The notes beneath the pieces were generated by a model that searched no databases, was not told the DNA's origin, and was given only the letters and a program-made list of their open reading frames with translations. Below, piece after piece: positions 10,975 to 22,575 of a DNA stretch of 64,000 bases (within the stretch, counting starts at the first letter, position 1; each line of letters begins with the position of its first letter). Source of the DNA: Toxonevra muliebris. Taxonomy: Eukaryota; Arthropoda; Insecta; Diptera; Pallopteridae. The stretch lies in assembly GCA_963691655.1 (NCBI GenBank), contig OY829328.1, positions 5,856,204 through 5,920,203 on the forward strand, written 5' to 3'. Position numbers and translations under genes: made by a program.

Positions 10975-13742
10975 ATGGGCAACAGCCTCACTTTTGATAT
11001 CCAAAGCGAAGATGATGATTATGACGAAGATGGAAACGAAATAACATTTGCGCTTGATTCAGTAAGGTTCGGTGAACACTTAACAAATGCTCTTGGGTCA
11101 ATGGTGCATTCTTTGGTTGGCTCACTACAGCAACCCACTTCCGAAATGCCTGTGATACGGAAAAAGCCAGATTTGCGAACATTTCGCGTAAGAGATGAAA
11201 ATTAATCAGTTTTTTTTCAATATCTTCACAAAAATCTAAATTACTAATCATTTTAGCACACCATGTTGTACAAAGAAATTAAGGCACTTTGCGGTTTACC
11301 TGCCAGTTCAAAGCGTCCCAACGAACGTTGGTCACTAACGCGAGGCTTAATGAGACGTGAAAACGGAATTGGTGCAGGTGGATCATTTACACCGAACCAG
11401 CAACGTCGAGTGGCAAATCTATTTATACCGAACAAAAAGGATGAAAGACTCATGTCTTTAGAGGCTAAAATATTTGTATGTAAATTTAACAAGGATGGCA
11501 GCAAATTACTCACCGCTTGCCAAGGTAAATACATGATTTACCATTGATATCTATTTACGGCCAAAAGTTTAATTTAATAAATGAATAATATTTTTCAGAT
11601 GCATATTTACGTGTTTTTGACTCATCTAAGGGCACATATCATCGTATAAATCGCATTAAGGCGAAAGATGTTAGTTGGAGTATACTCGATGCGGATTTTA
11701 GTCCATGTGGCAAATATTTCGCATACTCAACGTGGTCGGATTACTGTAAGGAAAAACTACACAATTTCAGATTTCAAATAATGCTGTTTTGGCAAAGCAC
11801 AAACATTATTTTTAATAGATTTTGTTGCGCTGGTTGCGAATCCAGCATCAAAATTACCATACCACCATAAATTATAAACCATAGAAAATTTGCATCTTGC
11901 CAGAAATAAATAAAAATTTGTCATTATTTGGATACAAAATGTAAAAAGCCACGAATTGAGAGCACAATTAATGTTCCCACAATCCAATAGAGATGGTGTG
12001 ACTAGCAATTATTTTTTTGCTTATTATGTGCTTCAATTTCAATGTTGTTCGCCAGAGCTCAAGTAGTACTAAGAGCCCAGGCGAGTGATATTAACATTGA
12101 GAGCACGAATAGGCACTGTAATAGGCCACATTTGTTCTATTTTCATGACATTTTATATCAAATGCATGCATGTCAATAATATTCGCAACAGCATATAAAA
12201 ATCTACCCGAAAAAGAATATTCGAACACAGTTGGCAATTGTCGAGTCTGCGATAGTATAATTTGGTTTATTTTCACAAATTTATATATATATAATTTCAG
12301 TCTTTGTTTTACCTGTCGATGGCACTGCAGAGGATTTCCAATGGCTTGATCTTAATACAGGAATAGATCGTCCTGCCATCTTTTCTATACGCTTCTCACC
12401 CAGCAGTGACAAAATAATTGGTGGGTGTAATAATTCATGTGTTTATATTTGCGATCGTGAAAGTCGAAATGTGACAACAATAAAAACACAACGAAGTCAC
12501 AGAGTCGATATAAATGCCGTTAGCTATATTAGTGATCAGGATCCAAATTGCTTTGTAAGCGGCTGCAATAATGGTGTTATAAAATTATGGGACTTACGGT
12601 GCAATGGAGGCGGTAGTGGTAATCGATATAATGCAGTCAAAACTTTTATGGGACATTTAGATAGTGTCACGTATATTGATTCACGTGGGGATGGCACACA
12701 TGTACTATCAAATTCCAAAGATCAAAGCATTAAAATATGGGATTTGCGTAGCCCTACACCAAGCAACAAACTAAATAAAAGTTCAAGTTTATCAATCGAT
12801 TGGGATTATCGTTGGGATACGGTGCCGCGTGAATGTGAGTGCGAGTTTTTGCTTTAAAATATTTAAATTCAGTTTGTTTTAGCAGAATCGTTGTTTGAAA
12901 TTGTTGGTTTCCATTTATTAAGAGTAATATGCTGTCAAAATGCTCCATAGAAATAGTCTCAGTAATCTGTTAAAATGAACTATAACGTAATGAAATAGAA
13001 AGTTTTTTAATACAATATTAAATTTAATTTTCAGATTATAATCCTATAACTATTCTTGATGGAGATGCTAGTATTATGACTTATCGTGGTCATCGTGTAA
13101 CAAAAAGTTTATTACGCGCTAAATTTTCACCTGCCCATCAAACGGGACAACGTTATATATATACAGGGTGTGGCACGGGACGTATTATAAGTAAGCAAAA
13201 AAAAAAAATAATATTCACAATAGATTTATTTTATATTTTCATAAACATTCAATCTACACCAAACTAGCCAGCCTCTTTTAATCTACACCATTAAATTAAT
13301 CCGTTTGTTGTTTTGTCCGCAGTATATGATGTACTCACTGGCCAAATCAAAGAGGCTATCGAAGGTCATAAAGATATTGTGCGTGATTTAGCATGGCATC
13401 CTGTGCGTTCGGAAATTATTTCAAGCTCGGTATGTTTTAGTTTCTTTGTAGATATATGTATATTTCAAATGAATATTCGTATTTTAATTCGATGTCAATA
13501 ACTTTGTATGTTTAGTGGGACTCACATGTAAATTTAAATACATTCAAATGCAATCCATTGCTAAAACGGCAAAGTTCAGAGCCTTTACACGGTCCCCGAT
13601 TACGTCGTTCGCGTAGATTAGCACATAAAAACGGAGAAATCGAAGACGATGAAGAAGAGGATGAGGTTGGTTTTTTTTATTTTAATGCATACTAAATATA
13701 CATTTCATTTTGTTTATATTTTAGCAACAGCAACAATGGTAG
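10975..13742 (+). CDS. DCAF11: DCAF11 (WD-repeat substrate receptor of CUL4-DDB1 ubiquitin ligase)
   Basis: WD40 protein of about 530 residues, near the 546 of human DCAF11 (WDR23 in worm, a receptor that directs Nrf/SKN-1-type factors to CUL4-DDB1). Eight exons fit by splice signals and frame: 10975-11187, 11257-11524, 11599-11745, 12301-12834, 13035-13190, 13323-13429, 13516-13665, 13725-13742. The N-terminus is acidic (residues 11-19). Family landmarks are ARDVGWS-like AKDVSWS, TWSDY, HRVDINAV, SNSKDQSIKIWDLR, NWDYRW-like DWDYRW and MTYRGH. Two WDxR boxes, the usual DDB1-contact motif, lie near residues 306-309 and 356-359 (both WDLR). The end is a short acidic tail plus QQQQW. AATAAA follows at 13797. 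It converges on PINX1 with 215 bp between stops. The family call is very firm; the target protein in flies is not visible from sequence. Confidence 0.93.
11746..12300 (+). other. DCAF11 intron 3 (555 bp)
   Basis: This is the only long intron of DCAF11. It has a GTAAGG donor and an AATTTCAG acceptor. It is AT-rich and I see no coding signal or clear terminal inverted repeat in it. Short open frames on the minus strand look random. Confidence 0.8.
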
Positions 13743-13957
13743 CGAATTTTGTGGCACAATACAAAGAATACAAAAAACAAATACTTTTTTTTTAGTAATA
13801 AATCTTGTTTATTACCTGAATACATAATATAACATATGTTCTCTATTGAATTGCAAAAATTTGAATTTAACTTTTAAAATAAGCATTTTTTTATTTTTTA
13901 TTTAAAATGTACTTGGTAGTTTAAATTAGAAAGCTAAACTTAAAATAAAACAAAACT

Positions 13958-15832
13958 TCAAATACCCTGAAAAGCATTTTTACGCTTCCATGTTTTTACG
14001 CTAAATCTCGGCAGTTTTGTTTTTGCCTTGCGTGCAGTCCTCACTTGTTTGGCATAATTGTAAAAAGTGCCCTTTGGGTCGACATTTCTGTATTTGTTAA
14101 ATGTACAATTCCACAATTGTGTTATGCGATCTTCATCACCTTTTATAACTTTTATAGCCAATTTTAAGTTTTCATCAAATGAGTAGCCAGGCATTTGCGA
14201 TAAAGCAGCTCCTTTGAATACATCAAAATCGATGTTACGAAATTTTTCTGCACAAAATTGTGAGATAGTATAGGTATTGTATGTAATAAGTTTAGCTTTT
14301 AATTCATCGAGCGTTGAACTTGAATAGTCAATGACAGCTTCAGCTTTTTTGGCACTTTTGTTATAATTGCTGCTGTTTTCTTTTGCTTTCGGGACGGTTG
14401 TTATGGGTTTGTCATTTTCAGTGGTTCCTCGCTGGTCACTTGATTTTGCTACTTCTTCCTGCTGCTTGTTTTTTGATTTTTTAGTTTTAACAATTACTTC
14501 AATGTTATTTTCAGAAATTGAAGTTGTATTATGGATGTCTTCATTATTGGAGTTTGACTTCATCGCCTGAATTTCCGCATTATTATCCAATTCACTTAAT
14601 GATTTATACCCGATTTTTTTACATTTCTTTTTCTTTACGGTTGTTTCTGTATCTATCGACATTTCCGGTTTTTCTATTTCAATTTTTTCATCAACAGTTA
14701 CTCTCTTTTTCGCCTTTTTAGAAAAGTTTTTTTTTCTGTTTTCGTCATCATCATCTATTAATGATACTTGGTTTACTTCAATTACGTTATTTTTCTTCTT
14801 TTTTTGCAACTTATTTCCCGTTTCTTCTATTGGCTTATTCTTTTCATTATCTTCAACTTTTATTTCATTCAATTTTGGCTTCTTCCTCTTTAAAATTTCT
14901 CGCGGTGCGAAACCGTCTTCTGCTTGCTGCTCTTTAAAATCTCGCTTCTTCTGGTTAATTTCTATACTGACGCTTTTCTCATAAGTCACATCATCTTCAA
15001 TAGCTGCTTTGTTTCTAGTTTTATTTTCCAGCTGTGGTGTACTCATATTTTTCCGCCTATTTTTCATTTCTTCCATTTTTATTTTAAAGTAATCCGTAAC
15101 AGATAATTTCGTTTGAATTGTTGATACTCCTGCAAAATTTGGATCCATTTCATTTTCATCAGATAATTCTTTTTCATCACTTTTTTCTTCAACTGTAATC
15201 GCTGTAAACTGTTCATATATGCCATTTGCCTGCTGTTCTTCCACCACCTTTTTCCCAAATATATTTGCCAAATCTTTTTCACTGTACTGCGTTAAATCTT
15301 TACCTTTTGTAAACTTTTTATAATGAACACGCACTTTACTGCGCTTTGATTTTTCCTCAAGTGATTCACCACTGAATTTATCCTTTAACTTTTCTTTCTT
15401 CTGACTGGGCTCTACTGCTGAAAATCCCAAGCCAACAGTAGTCATTTCGCCTTCGTCGAAAGTATTTTCCTCAGCTCCCCCACCACTGTTTTCATCCTCA
15501 ACATTGAGTGTTTTCAGCAAACCACTGAAGCTTTGCTCATGCTGTGTCCACAGATCATCACGATCCTCAAAGCCCAATCCTTCGTTCGTATTTCGCATAC
15601 GAACACGCACGAAATCTTGTGAGCCGTTCTCCCTTGCGCCAAGCCCTTTTCCTTTAGACCAGCCCATTTTTTCAAGCATTTTTGTACCGTAGCGTGTATC
15701 GTCTGGAAATTTTAAGTGTATCATAAGATTTTGGAGAATACGCATCGGATAAAACTCACCTTCATAAAGCGCCTTACCGCGCGGTGTTAGATTATAACGA
15801 TTTCTTCGTCTAGGCCCTGCCAACATCGCCAT
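13958..15832 (-). CDS. PINX1: PINX1-like G-patch nucleolar protein
   Basis: Single-exon 624-residue protein. The N-terminus MAMLAGPRRR matches the PINX1 start, and a G-patch lies at about residues 47-90 (KMLEKMGWSKGKGLGARENG, then a second glycine cluster EGLGFED). The central 150-530 region is lysine/glutamate rich and disordered, with several basic stretches suiting nucleolar localisation. A conserved-looking C-terminal block of about 100 residues ends in a lysine-rich tail. The family (human PINX1, yeast Gno1) acts in rRNA and snoRNA processing as cofactor of the helicase DHX15/Prp43; in mammals it also inhibits telomerase. It is longer than human PINX1 (328) through the disordered region. 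It is divergent from FAM21, whose start codon is 386 bp away. Reverse-orientation AATAAA signals lie near 13890-13902. The call is firm from the N-terminal domain. Confidence 0.92.
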   Translation of the reverse strand: MAMLAGPRRRNRYNLTPRGKALYEGEFYPMRILQNLMIHLKFPDDTRYGTKMLEKMGWSKGKGLGARENGSQDFVRVRMRNTNEGLGFEDRDDLWTQHEQSFSGLLKTLNVEDENSGGGAEENTFDEGEMTTVGLGFSAVEPSQKKEKLKDKFSGESLEEKSKRSKVRVHYKKFTKGKDLTQYSEKDLANIFGKKVVEEQQANGIYEQFTAITVEEKSDEKELSDENEMDPNFAGVSTIQTKLSVTDYFKIKMEEMKNRRKNMSTPQLENKTRNKAAIEDDVTYEKSVSIEINQKKRDFKEQQAEDGFAPREILKRKKPKLNEIKVEDNEKNKPIEETGNKLQKKKKNNVIEVNQVSLIDDDDENRKKNFSKKAKKRVTVDEKIEIEKPEMSIDTETTVKKKKCKKIGYKSLSELDNNAEIQAMKSNSNNEDIHNTTSISENNIEVIVKTKKSKNKQQEEVAKSSDQRGTTENDKPITTVPKAKENSSNYNKSAKKAEAVIDYSSSTLDELKAKLITYNTYTISQFCAEKFRNIDFDVFKGAALSQMPGYSFDENLKLAIKVIKGDEDRITQLWNCTFNKYRNVDPKGTFYNYAKQVRTARKAKTKLPRFSVKTWKRKNAFQGI

Positions 15833-16218
15833 GGTGTTATTTATTAAGTAATAATAAGAGCTTTCAAAGTATCTTAAACCAATTTAATATAAAATAATTT
15901 TCTGAAACGTAGTTTCCACGAAATAATTCAAGTAAAAATTACACAAACAGAGCCAGTCGCACACGTGTGTGCAGCAAACAAGAGAAGTGTGTGTTCAGTT
16001 ACGGAAATTAGTTAAAATTTTGGTAGATAGAAATGGTTTCGGCACACACTGAACACATGAGAATCAGATGGTCAACTATTTTCGATATCAGCTGTTGTTG
16101 AGCGATATTGCATTTTCATTTTGCTGTGTTCTTGCATTTCACTTGTTTTCTTATTTACAAATAGATTAATTAATTTTAAACTAATTTTTGAGTGAGCAAA
16201 GAAAAACGCTTTAGTATA
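15833..16218. promoter_or_regulatory. Shared divergent promoter region of PINX1 and FAM21
   Basis: The 386 bp between the two start codons must hold both 5' UTRs and core promoters. It contains a CACACGTGTG palindrome with an E-box core (about 15959-15970), a GTGTGTTCAG / CTGAACACA pair in opposite orientations (about 15987-16055) and CAGCTG near 16091. I see no clear TATA box, which fits housekeeping genes. Which sites work is not known. Confidence 0.5.
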
Positions 16219-19200
16219 ATGGAATTATCAGCGGAAGCTAAAGCGATTATATCACAAGCCAATCAGTGGACGTTTGCTGGTGATTGTTCACTTTTGCAAT
16301 GGATGCAAGAAATCTCGCAGGTAATAAAAATAGATAAATTTTGTTGCTTTGAAGTTTTACTATTTTATTTTTTAATAATTATACAGAATTTAGAACAACG
16401 TGTTACTGCAACTGGAAATGCATTACAAGATCTAAACACTAATGTTAACCGTACGAATATTCATTGCAGTAATGTGGCCAACAGTTTAGCTGCTCTACAG
16501 TATACACAATTCGTAGAGAGCCGAGTTCATGATGATGATGAAACCATTGCTAATATCGCTGAGGTGCCAGTGGTGAATGTAAGTTACCGTTATATGTTAG
16601 AAATCACGTTTGCATAATTATATCCTCAAAATTAATGTTTATTAAGGCAAATGATCAACCAAAATCCAATAAAGAAATCTTAAAAACATTCCTGCAAAAA
16701 AATCTAAAAATGCTCCACAATTGCCATGAGAAATATGCACTCGACTTTGAGGATTCTGATGAAGAGGAAGCGGTGAATAAGTAAGTAGAAAACTACATAT
16801 TTAAAATTTGTTACCACCATTAATCTATGGTTACAACTAAGCTCATCAAAATCAGTGGAAAAGTAATATTTGAACGCATATTCTCAAATTATAGCGTATT
16901 ACTATAAATAATTTGAGAATAAGAAGGCAGAGGGTGGTGATTTGGGCACGCTCTTTATCATGTTTGAATTTTTGAATGTACTAACCCTAAAATCTTTTAT
17001 TTTAAAAGCTTTATTTATCAAGCAAAAAATCCTTATAACGATCGGTTACTTCCTCACATTTATGGCTCAAAGTTGTGGAAAGAGAATTGGCATGTTGGTC
17101 TTTGCGATGGTGCAAACGAATATTCTGGTGATGAAATTTCCGAAGCCTTCTCTGAATCATCAACTTCAATAAGCAGCGGAGATAATGAGTCATATGAAAC
17201 CTCAACGGGAAATCTATCTCAGTCAACTTCCAGTATATCTGTTCTAAATGGAAAATATGCCACAAATATTGCAATACAAAATGCTTCCTCATTGCACGGA
17301 TCACAATCATTGCCATTTCCAGATGACCGAAATATTAACGGTGGCGGTGGTCTGCGGATTGATGCTAACAGTGATAGCAGCTCAACAACTTCTAGATCTG
17401 TTGCTGCTGCTGCTCCAAAGAGTCTCCAATACCGCAGAAACGATGAACATAATTTATTTGCTTCTTTGCAAGACACACCGTCAACATCGATTTCATCGTC
17501 AATATCAACGCCACCGCAACAGCAGCGACAACAGCAGCAAGTGCCAGAAGGACACAAAGCTATGAATGCAAATAAATGTAAACCAATACCATTTTTTGAT
17601 CAAATCCCACCAGATGATATTTTTACTGAGCCTTCAATACCTTCTACGTCGGCAGCAAAGACGACAGCTGATGTATCACAACCACCTACGTTAGTAAAAA
17701 CGCAAATTAAGCACAAACCGGTTAATTTATTCGATGATGATGATTTCAACTCATTTATGACTGAGATTGTAGATAAAACACAGCAAACCAAAGGAAATGC
17801 CACTACAACGCTGCCTACACCGGCTGTACGCAAACTTACAACAAAAGTGGCGTCCACAACACCATTATTGGCTGCAAATATGCAAGAAAATAAACCTGTA
17901 ACCCTTTTTGATAACAGTCGCGTAGAAGAGCCTTATTTCTCGCCACAGATATCTGCGCCTATTGTAATTGTGAAACCAAGAGAAGAAATAAAGAAAAAGA
18001 CTGTAAATCTATTTGAGAGCCCCGAAGTTAGCCCGACAAATGAACCACCAGTTAATAGTAGTAAACCTGTTGTGGTTACTGGAAAGACTAAAATTACCGC
18101 AAAGTCACTCTTCGATGATGATGACGATGGTGATGATGATTTCTTAAATGTGTTTGGCTCCAAGAAAATAACCAATATATCGAAAACGACTGAAAAATCT
18201 TCACTTTTTGATAATACTGATATGTTAGAAGAAGCGCAAAACTCTGATATGTTTACGAACATGAAAATTGCTCAAAAAAGAGAAGATGCAGTCAATACCG
18301 AAAATGTTGTGAAAGCAACTGAAAAAACTTTACTTTTCGATGATATTGATAAGATAGAAGTGCGAAAAATTAATATGAAAAATGAAGACAAATTAAATCC
18401 AAAACCATCGCTAAAAAAGAAAATTGATTTATTTGCTGAAGATGATGAAGAAAATGAAAATGATTTATTTAGCACGTCTAAGGTACAGAAAAGAAAACTT
18501 GATTTATTTGCCAATAAAGAAAAGGATAAAGAGATTTTGAAGGACATAGAAAACGAACAAATTATTCTTAAGGATGAAAAAAAATCTGCAAACGAAAATA
18601 CTGAAAACAAGAAACTTCTGGATGAAATCACAGACAAAAAAACTACAACTACTACTACTGATACAAAAGAGGATAATACGGATTTATTTATTGAAACTAT
18701 TGATGATGATGATCTTTTTAGTAAAAAAGATGTATTTGATTCCAAAAGGATTGGTAACACAATTGTTGTAAATAACCCAGAAAAACAAGTGACTAACACC
18801 AGAACCGAAGTCACTGAAATTGTTGGGGATATAACAGCAGAAAGCATCCAACATCGAAAGCCAACTTCAAGCATTGATGCATTTAAACCATCCAGCAAAG
18901 AATTTTCTTTCGACGACGCTGCGGAAAAAAATATGAAGGATAATAAGCACATAGAAACACAATATGTTGTTGAGGTTAATGAAGCTCCTAAAATAAACCA
19001 AAACGATGCGCATAAGGTAACTAACTTAGCAAAAACTAACATTGAGATTAGCACAGATCAAACTATGCAGCTATCTACAGCGAATTTTTCAACAAATGAC
19101 ATAGAAGATAGTGAAAACTATTCCACTAGAGATAAATTATCTAACACACTTATAAAAGTTAATAGTCCCATTAAATCTGGAAGCACCGCAGAAGTTCACG

Positions 19201-21352
19201 TAACAAAAGAATGCACAACTACTGCCTCTACAATTTTACACAATTATGCTGGCATATTTCTCGATGAACCACCAGATGATGATGATTTCTTTCAAATACT
19301 AGGAAGCAATCGTTTATCTACATCGAAATTAGATGACCAACCAGATAATGATGATTTCTTTGAAACGCTCGGTAGTAATCGTTTGTCTACATCGAATCTT
19401 GCAGTCGATTTAGAAAATGATTTTTACGATGACTCTGCATTACCACCACCACCACCAACAGGACCAATATCATCAACCACTATAATACAAAAACAAGAAA
19501 CAAGCAAAACAACTGATACTAGCGATTACAGTGGCTTGCGTTTATTCAGTGAAATTCCACCAGATGATGATAACAATGATAATGCTACCATCATCACAAC
19601 AAAAACTACCATAGATGGTGATACTAAACGTTTGCACAGCGTATTCTATGATGATTTCAGTGAGACATTGGAAGCTGTAAGGAAATCAAATGAAAATAAA
19701 CAACCAATACATGCGTTATTCGATAATGAACCACCGCCTGATGATGATAACAGAAATTTTGATATATTCACAAAAGTAACAAAGGGAGCATATGTTAAAT
19801 CAGCATTAACTAATGATGAAATGGATCACAGTGTACCGTCGTTACATATCCCTGATAAAATTGCAAAACTGAAGCAAGACTTTGAGCATCCTCCTCCTCC
19901 TCTTGACAGTGGCAAAGATAATATGCGTGAAGGCGGTGCAATTTCAAAATTGCAAATGCCAAAAATTAATATAAATGTGCAAGCTTTACTGCCAGGTGGA
20001 GGTTCTCCAGCCAAAGGAAAGTCAAACTTAAAAAAATCATTCGAAGAAAACACAAAATCAGTGGCGGAAGCAGCAGTGGGAAATGTTTTCACAAGCGCTG
20101 TAAAAGTATCACAACCAGCAACTGAGAGTAATGAAAATATTCTAAGCAATATTTATAAAAATCGTGTTCGGATACCGATAAAACGAAGACCCTCTACCAG
20201 ACGAGGACGCCAAGAGAGCTATCGGAAGTCATTAATTGCTGAGCAATATGATGATTTTGAAACGTCGTCATCATCGAATGAAAACGACACGCTTAATGAC
20301 ATAAGAAGAAAAGAAGTATCAAAAAAAAAAATTGGTAGCGAAAATGTAATCTCTAATGATGTGCTGCAATCGAAAACAAAACAAAATTCTTCAGATAACG
20401 AAAATGCACCGATTCCTAACGTTGATGTATTGCAACAAAGAAATTCGAAACAAATGCTTTCCGGCTTATTGGCAGACAGCAATGATAATGAAGATGACTT
20501 TATTTTCAATACAAACAAATCACAGCAAATACTTACGAAATCAGATAAAAGTACTTTAGCATCATTAATATCGAAGGATACTACGGCTGTGTCAGTAGTT
20601 AAATTTGCAGAAAATGTTGAACAGCAAAAGCAAAATCCGGTGCACACTGAATATTTAAATAAAACTGCAACGAAAATGTTTGCGGTTTCCGATGATGATG
20701 ACGTTGATGATTTGTTTGACAGCATCAGTCCAAGAAAAAATGCATCTACAACTCTTGTTGAGAAAGAACAAGTTAAGCAAATCGTTTCACAGCACACTTC
20801 GCAATCAATCAAGTCAATCACTGCAGCAGAATCACAAACTGCAAAATCACTATTTACCGATGAGCAAACTGATGATTCCGATGAAGATTTATTCAAAAGT
20901 ATTTCTACGAATAAAACTAAAATAGTACCTCAACAAAAAGCTGGTAGTAAAAAAATCGATACCTTATTTGATAGTGATAATGAAGATGATACTGAATTTT
21001 TATCAGTTCTAAAGAAACATGAGAAACCAAAATCTGTTGCGACTGATAAAATAAAACAACAACATAAAAAAGATGGCTCTAGTCTATTTAGCGATAGTGA
21101 TGAAGATGATGACGACCTTTTTGGTGGTGGCGGGAGTGCTAAATCGAAGCCATCGTCAACGAAAAGTAAGTGATATTTCAATGTTTGATATTAAAGCAAT
21201 TTTACCTTACTATTTTACCTTTGATTGTAGCTATTAACAAAACCAATGCTGCGAAAACGTCAAAAGAACAACATCCCTCAACATTTGTAGCTCCAAAACC
21301 TACCACAGCAAAAACATTAAAAGATAATCCATTGGCAGATTTATTGAATTAG
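16219..21352 (+). CDS. FAM21: FAM21/WASHC2, WASH complex tail subunit
   Basis: Five-exon model: 16219-16320, 16387-16578, 16647-16780, 17009-21165, 21231-21352, giving 1568 residues (human about 1340). The start is the ATG at 16219; an upstream in-frame GTG is not a eukaryotic start. The N-terminal head (about 1-160) matches FAM21: WTFAGDCSLLQWMQEIS, TQFVESRV, and NDRLLPHIYGSKLW. This head joins the WASH complex. The rest is a long disordered tail with many acidic LF motifs (LFDDDD, LFESPE, LFAEDDEE, DLFSKK, DDLFGGGG), the family's retromer (VPS35) and CapZ binding repeats. The protein recruits WASH to endosomes for Arp2/3-driven sorting. The C-terminus is NPLADLLN. The intron 3 acceptor (17008) was chosen to keep frame; other choices give a stop. 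AATAAA follows at 21559. Confidence 0.92.
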
Positions 21353-21774
21353 TAATTCCAATTGTACTATTAAAATTGAATTGTTAAAAAATACACAATT
21401 CACACGTATCAAAGAATTGTATTAAATTTATTTTACACATATATATATAAGTATATAGATATATACAGTTCGTTACTTTATACTACGGCATGCTATAATG
21501 CGATAAAGTACATAAGTTTAGCATACAATCTGTCAAAATGTATATCGTTATATTTAAAAATAAACTAATAAATAAATAATAATAATGTGAAAATTATAAC
21601 ATAAAAAATATTGTGTAAAGAAAGTATATTTACTTTTGGATTTTTTACCAAAAATTTACCAGATCTCATAAAGATAGTATGCCCAAGCATACTAAAAAAA
21701 TATTTAGCGGTTATCTGTAAACGATTATGGATTCAAAATAAAGTCACAATTCGTTCATTTTACGGCTGAACCCG

Positions 21775-21835
21775 AATCATTCGTAAGGACTCGAACAGAC
21801 ACATCTGGGCTGTTGTGCCATAGTAGTACTAAATT
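21775..21835 (+). repeat. SINE tail remnant
   Basis: GGGCTGTTGTGCCATAGTAGTA matches the 3' end seen in the copies at 29575-29724 and 1142-1312, and it is preceded by a degenerate stretch with GGACTCGAAC. It is a truncated or diverged copy of the same family. Confidence 0.55.
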
Positions 21836-22249
21836 TCTAATTATTCTTTGAGAATCTTTTAATCAGTAGCGCAATTTAAAAGTTGTTTTTTATTCAGATT
21901 GATTTCTTTGAATTGTGTTAATTCTTTATGGATATTTGGGCACACACTTCCATCGTCCGTTGGCATTAACATGGATATGTATCTGCAGTGCAATATTAAA
22001 ATTGTTTATCGTTGAGTTAGTTTGCTCTTTGGTGTTGTTGGTTAAATATGAACTCTTCTTGTTGCATTTAGTTATTTCTATTGATATCATTATTGCTATT
22101 ATCTTTAGTTATATATATAGTTTCATTCATTTTATATAGTAATTATATACATATATTTAAAGACGTAGATAGTGTGAAAATTACTTTATCGTATTCGACG
22201 ATGTAATTCTGTGTCAGTGTGACAAATAAATTTCATGTATATACACATC

Positions 22250-22455
22250 GCTGTCTTAATTTGCTAAGAACCTTACACGCATTTTTCAAATTTTACAGGA
22301 GAAGTAAAAAATATAAAGAAAATATCGTAAATTTTCGGTGCAGGTCTCTAAAGTTCTTGGCACAGATGAAAGTGGGCACGTTTTATCATAATCTACCAAA
22401 AACTCGATATTAAAAAATTTGATGTTTAGGGCCTTAGCAAATTAAGGAAGGCAGC
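22250..22455. mobile_element. Short MITE, copy 1 of a three-copy family
   Basis: The ends are near-inverted: CTGTCTTAATTTGCTAAG at 22251 and CCTTAGCAAATTAAGGAAGG at 22432. The interior shares long blocks (TTTTACAGGAGAAG, TCGGTGCAGGTCTCTAAA) with copies at 39891-40045 and, in the opposite orientation, 60987-61210. There is no coding capacity. Confidence 0.65.
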
Positions 22456-22575
22456 AATATATAAATTCTTGTTTAAAACAAAACCTATATGTAATATTCT
22501 ATGAGTATAATTGACTTTTCATGTTTCAGCACCTAAAACTATGCAATAGAACATACATAAATGTGTACAATAATT

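Larger units (their letters stand above)
21353..22575. other. Convergent intergenic region FAM21 / four-TM gene
   Basis: The region holds the FAM21 3' UTR with AATAAA at 21559 and 21567, a SINE tail remnant near 21775-21830 and a short MITE at about 22250-22455. The rest is AT-rich with no gene that I can support. Confidence 0.7.

Noticed and set aside
16192..16218. Upstream GTG start for FAM21
   Set aside because: Eukaryotic nuclear genes start at ATG; the ATG at 16219 gives the family N-terminus.
18272..19054. 260-codon minus-strand open frame
   Set aside because: It is the shadow of the acidic FAM21 exon; GAT/GAA repeats read as serine/phenylalanine strings on the other strand.
20219..20896. 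225-codon minus-strand open frame
   Set aside because: Same cause: low-complexity antisense of the FAM21 tail.
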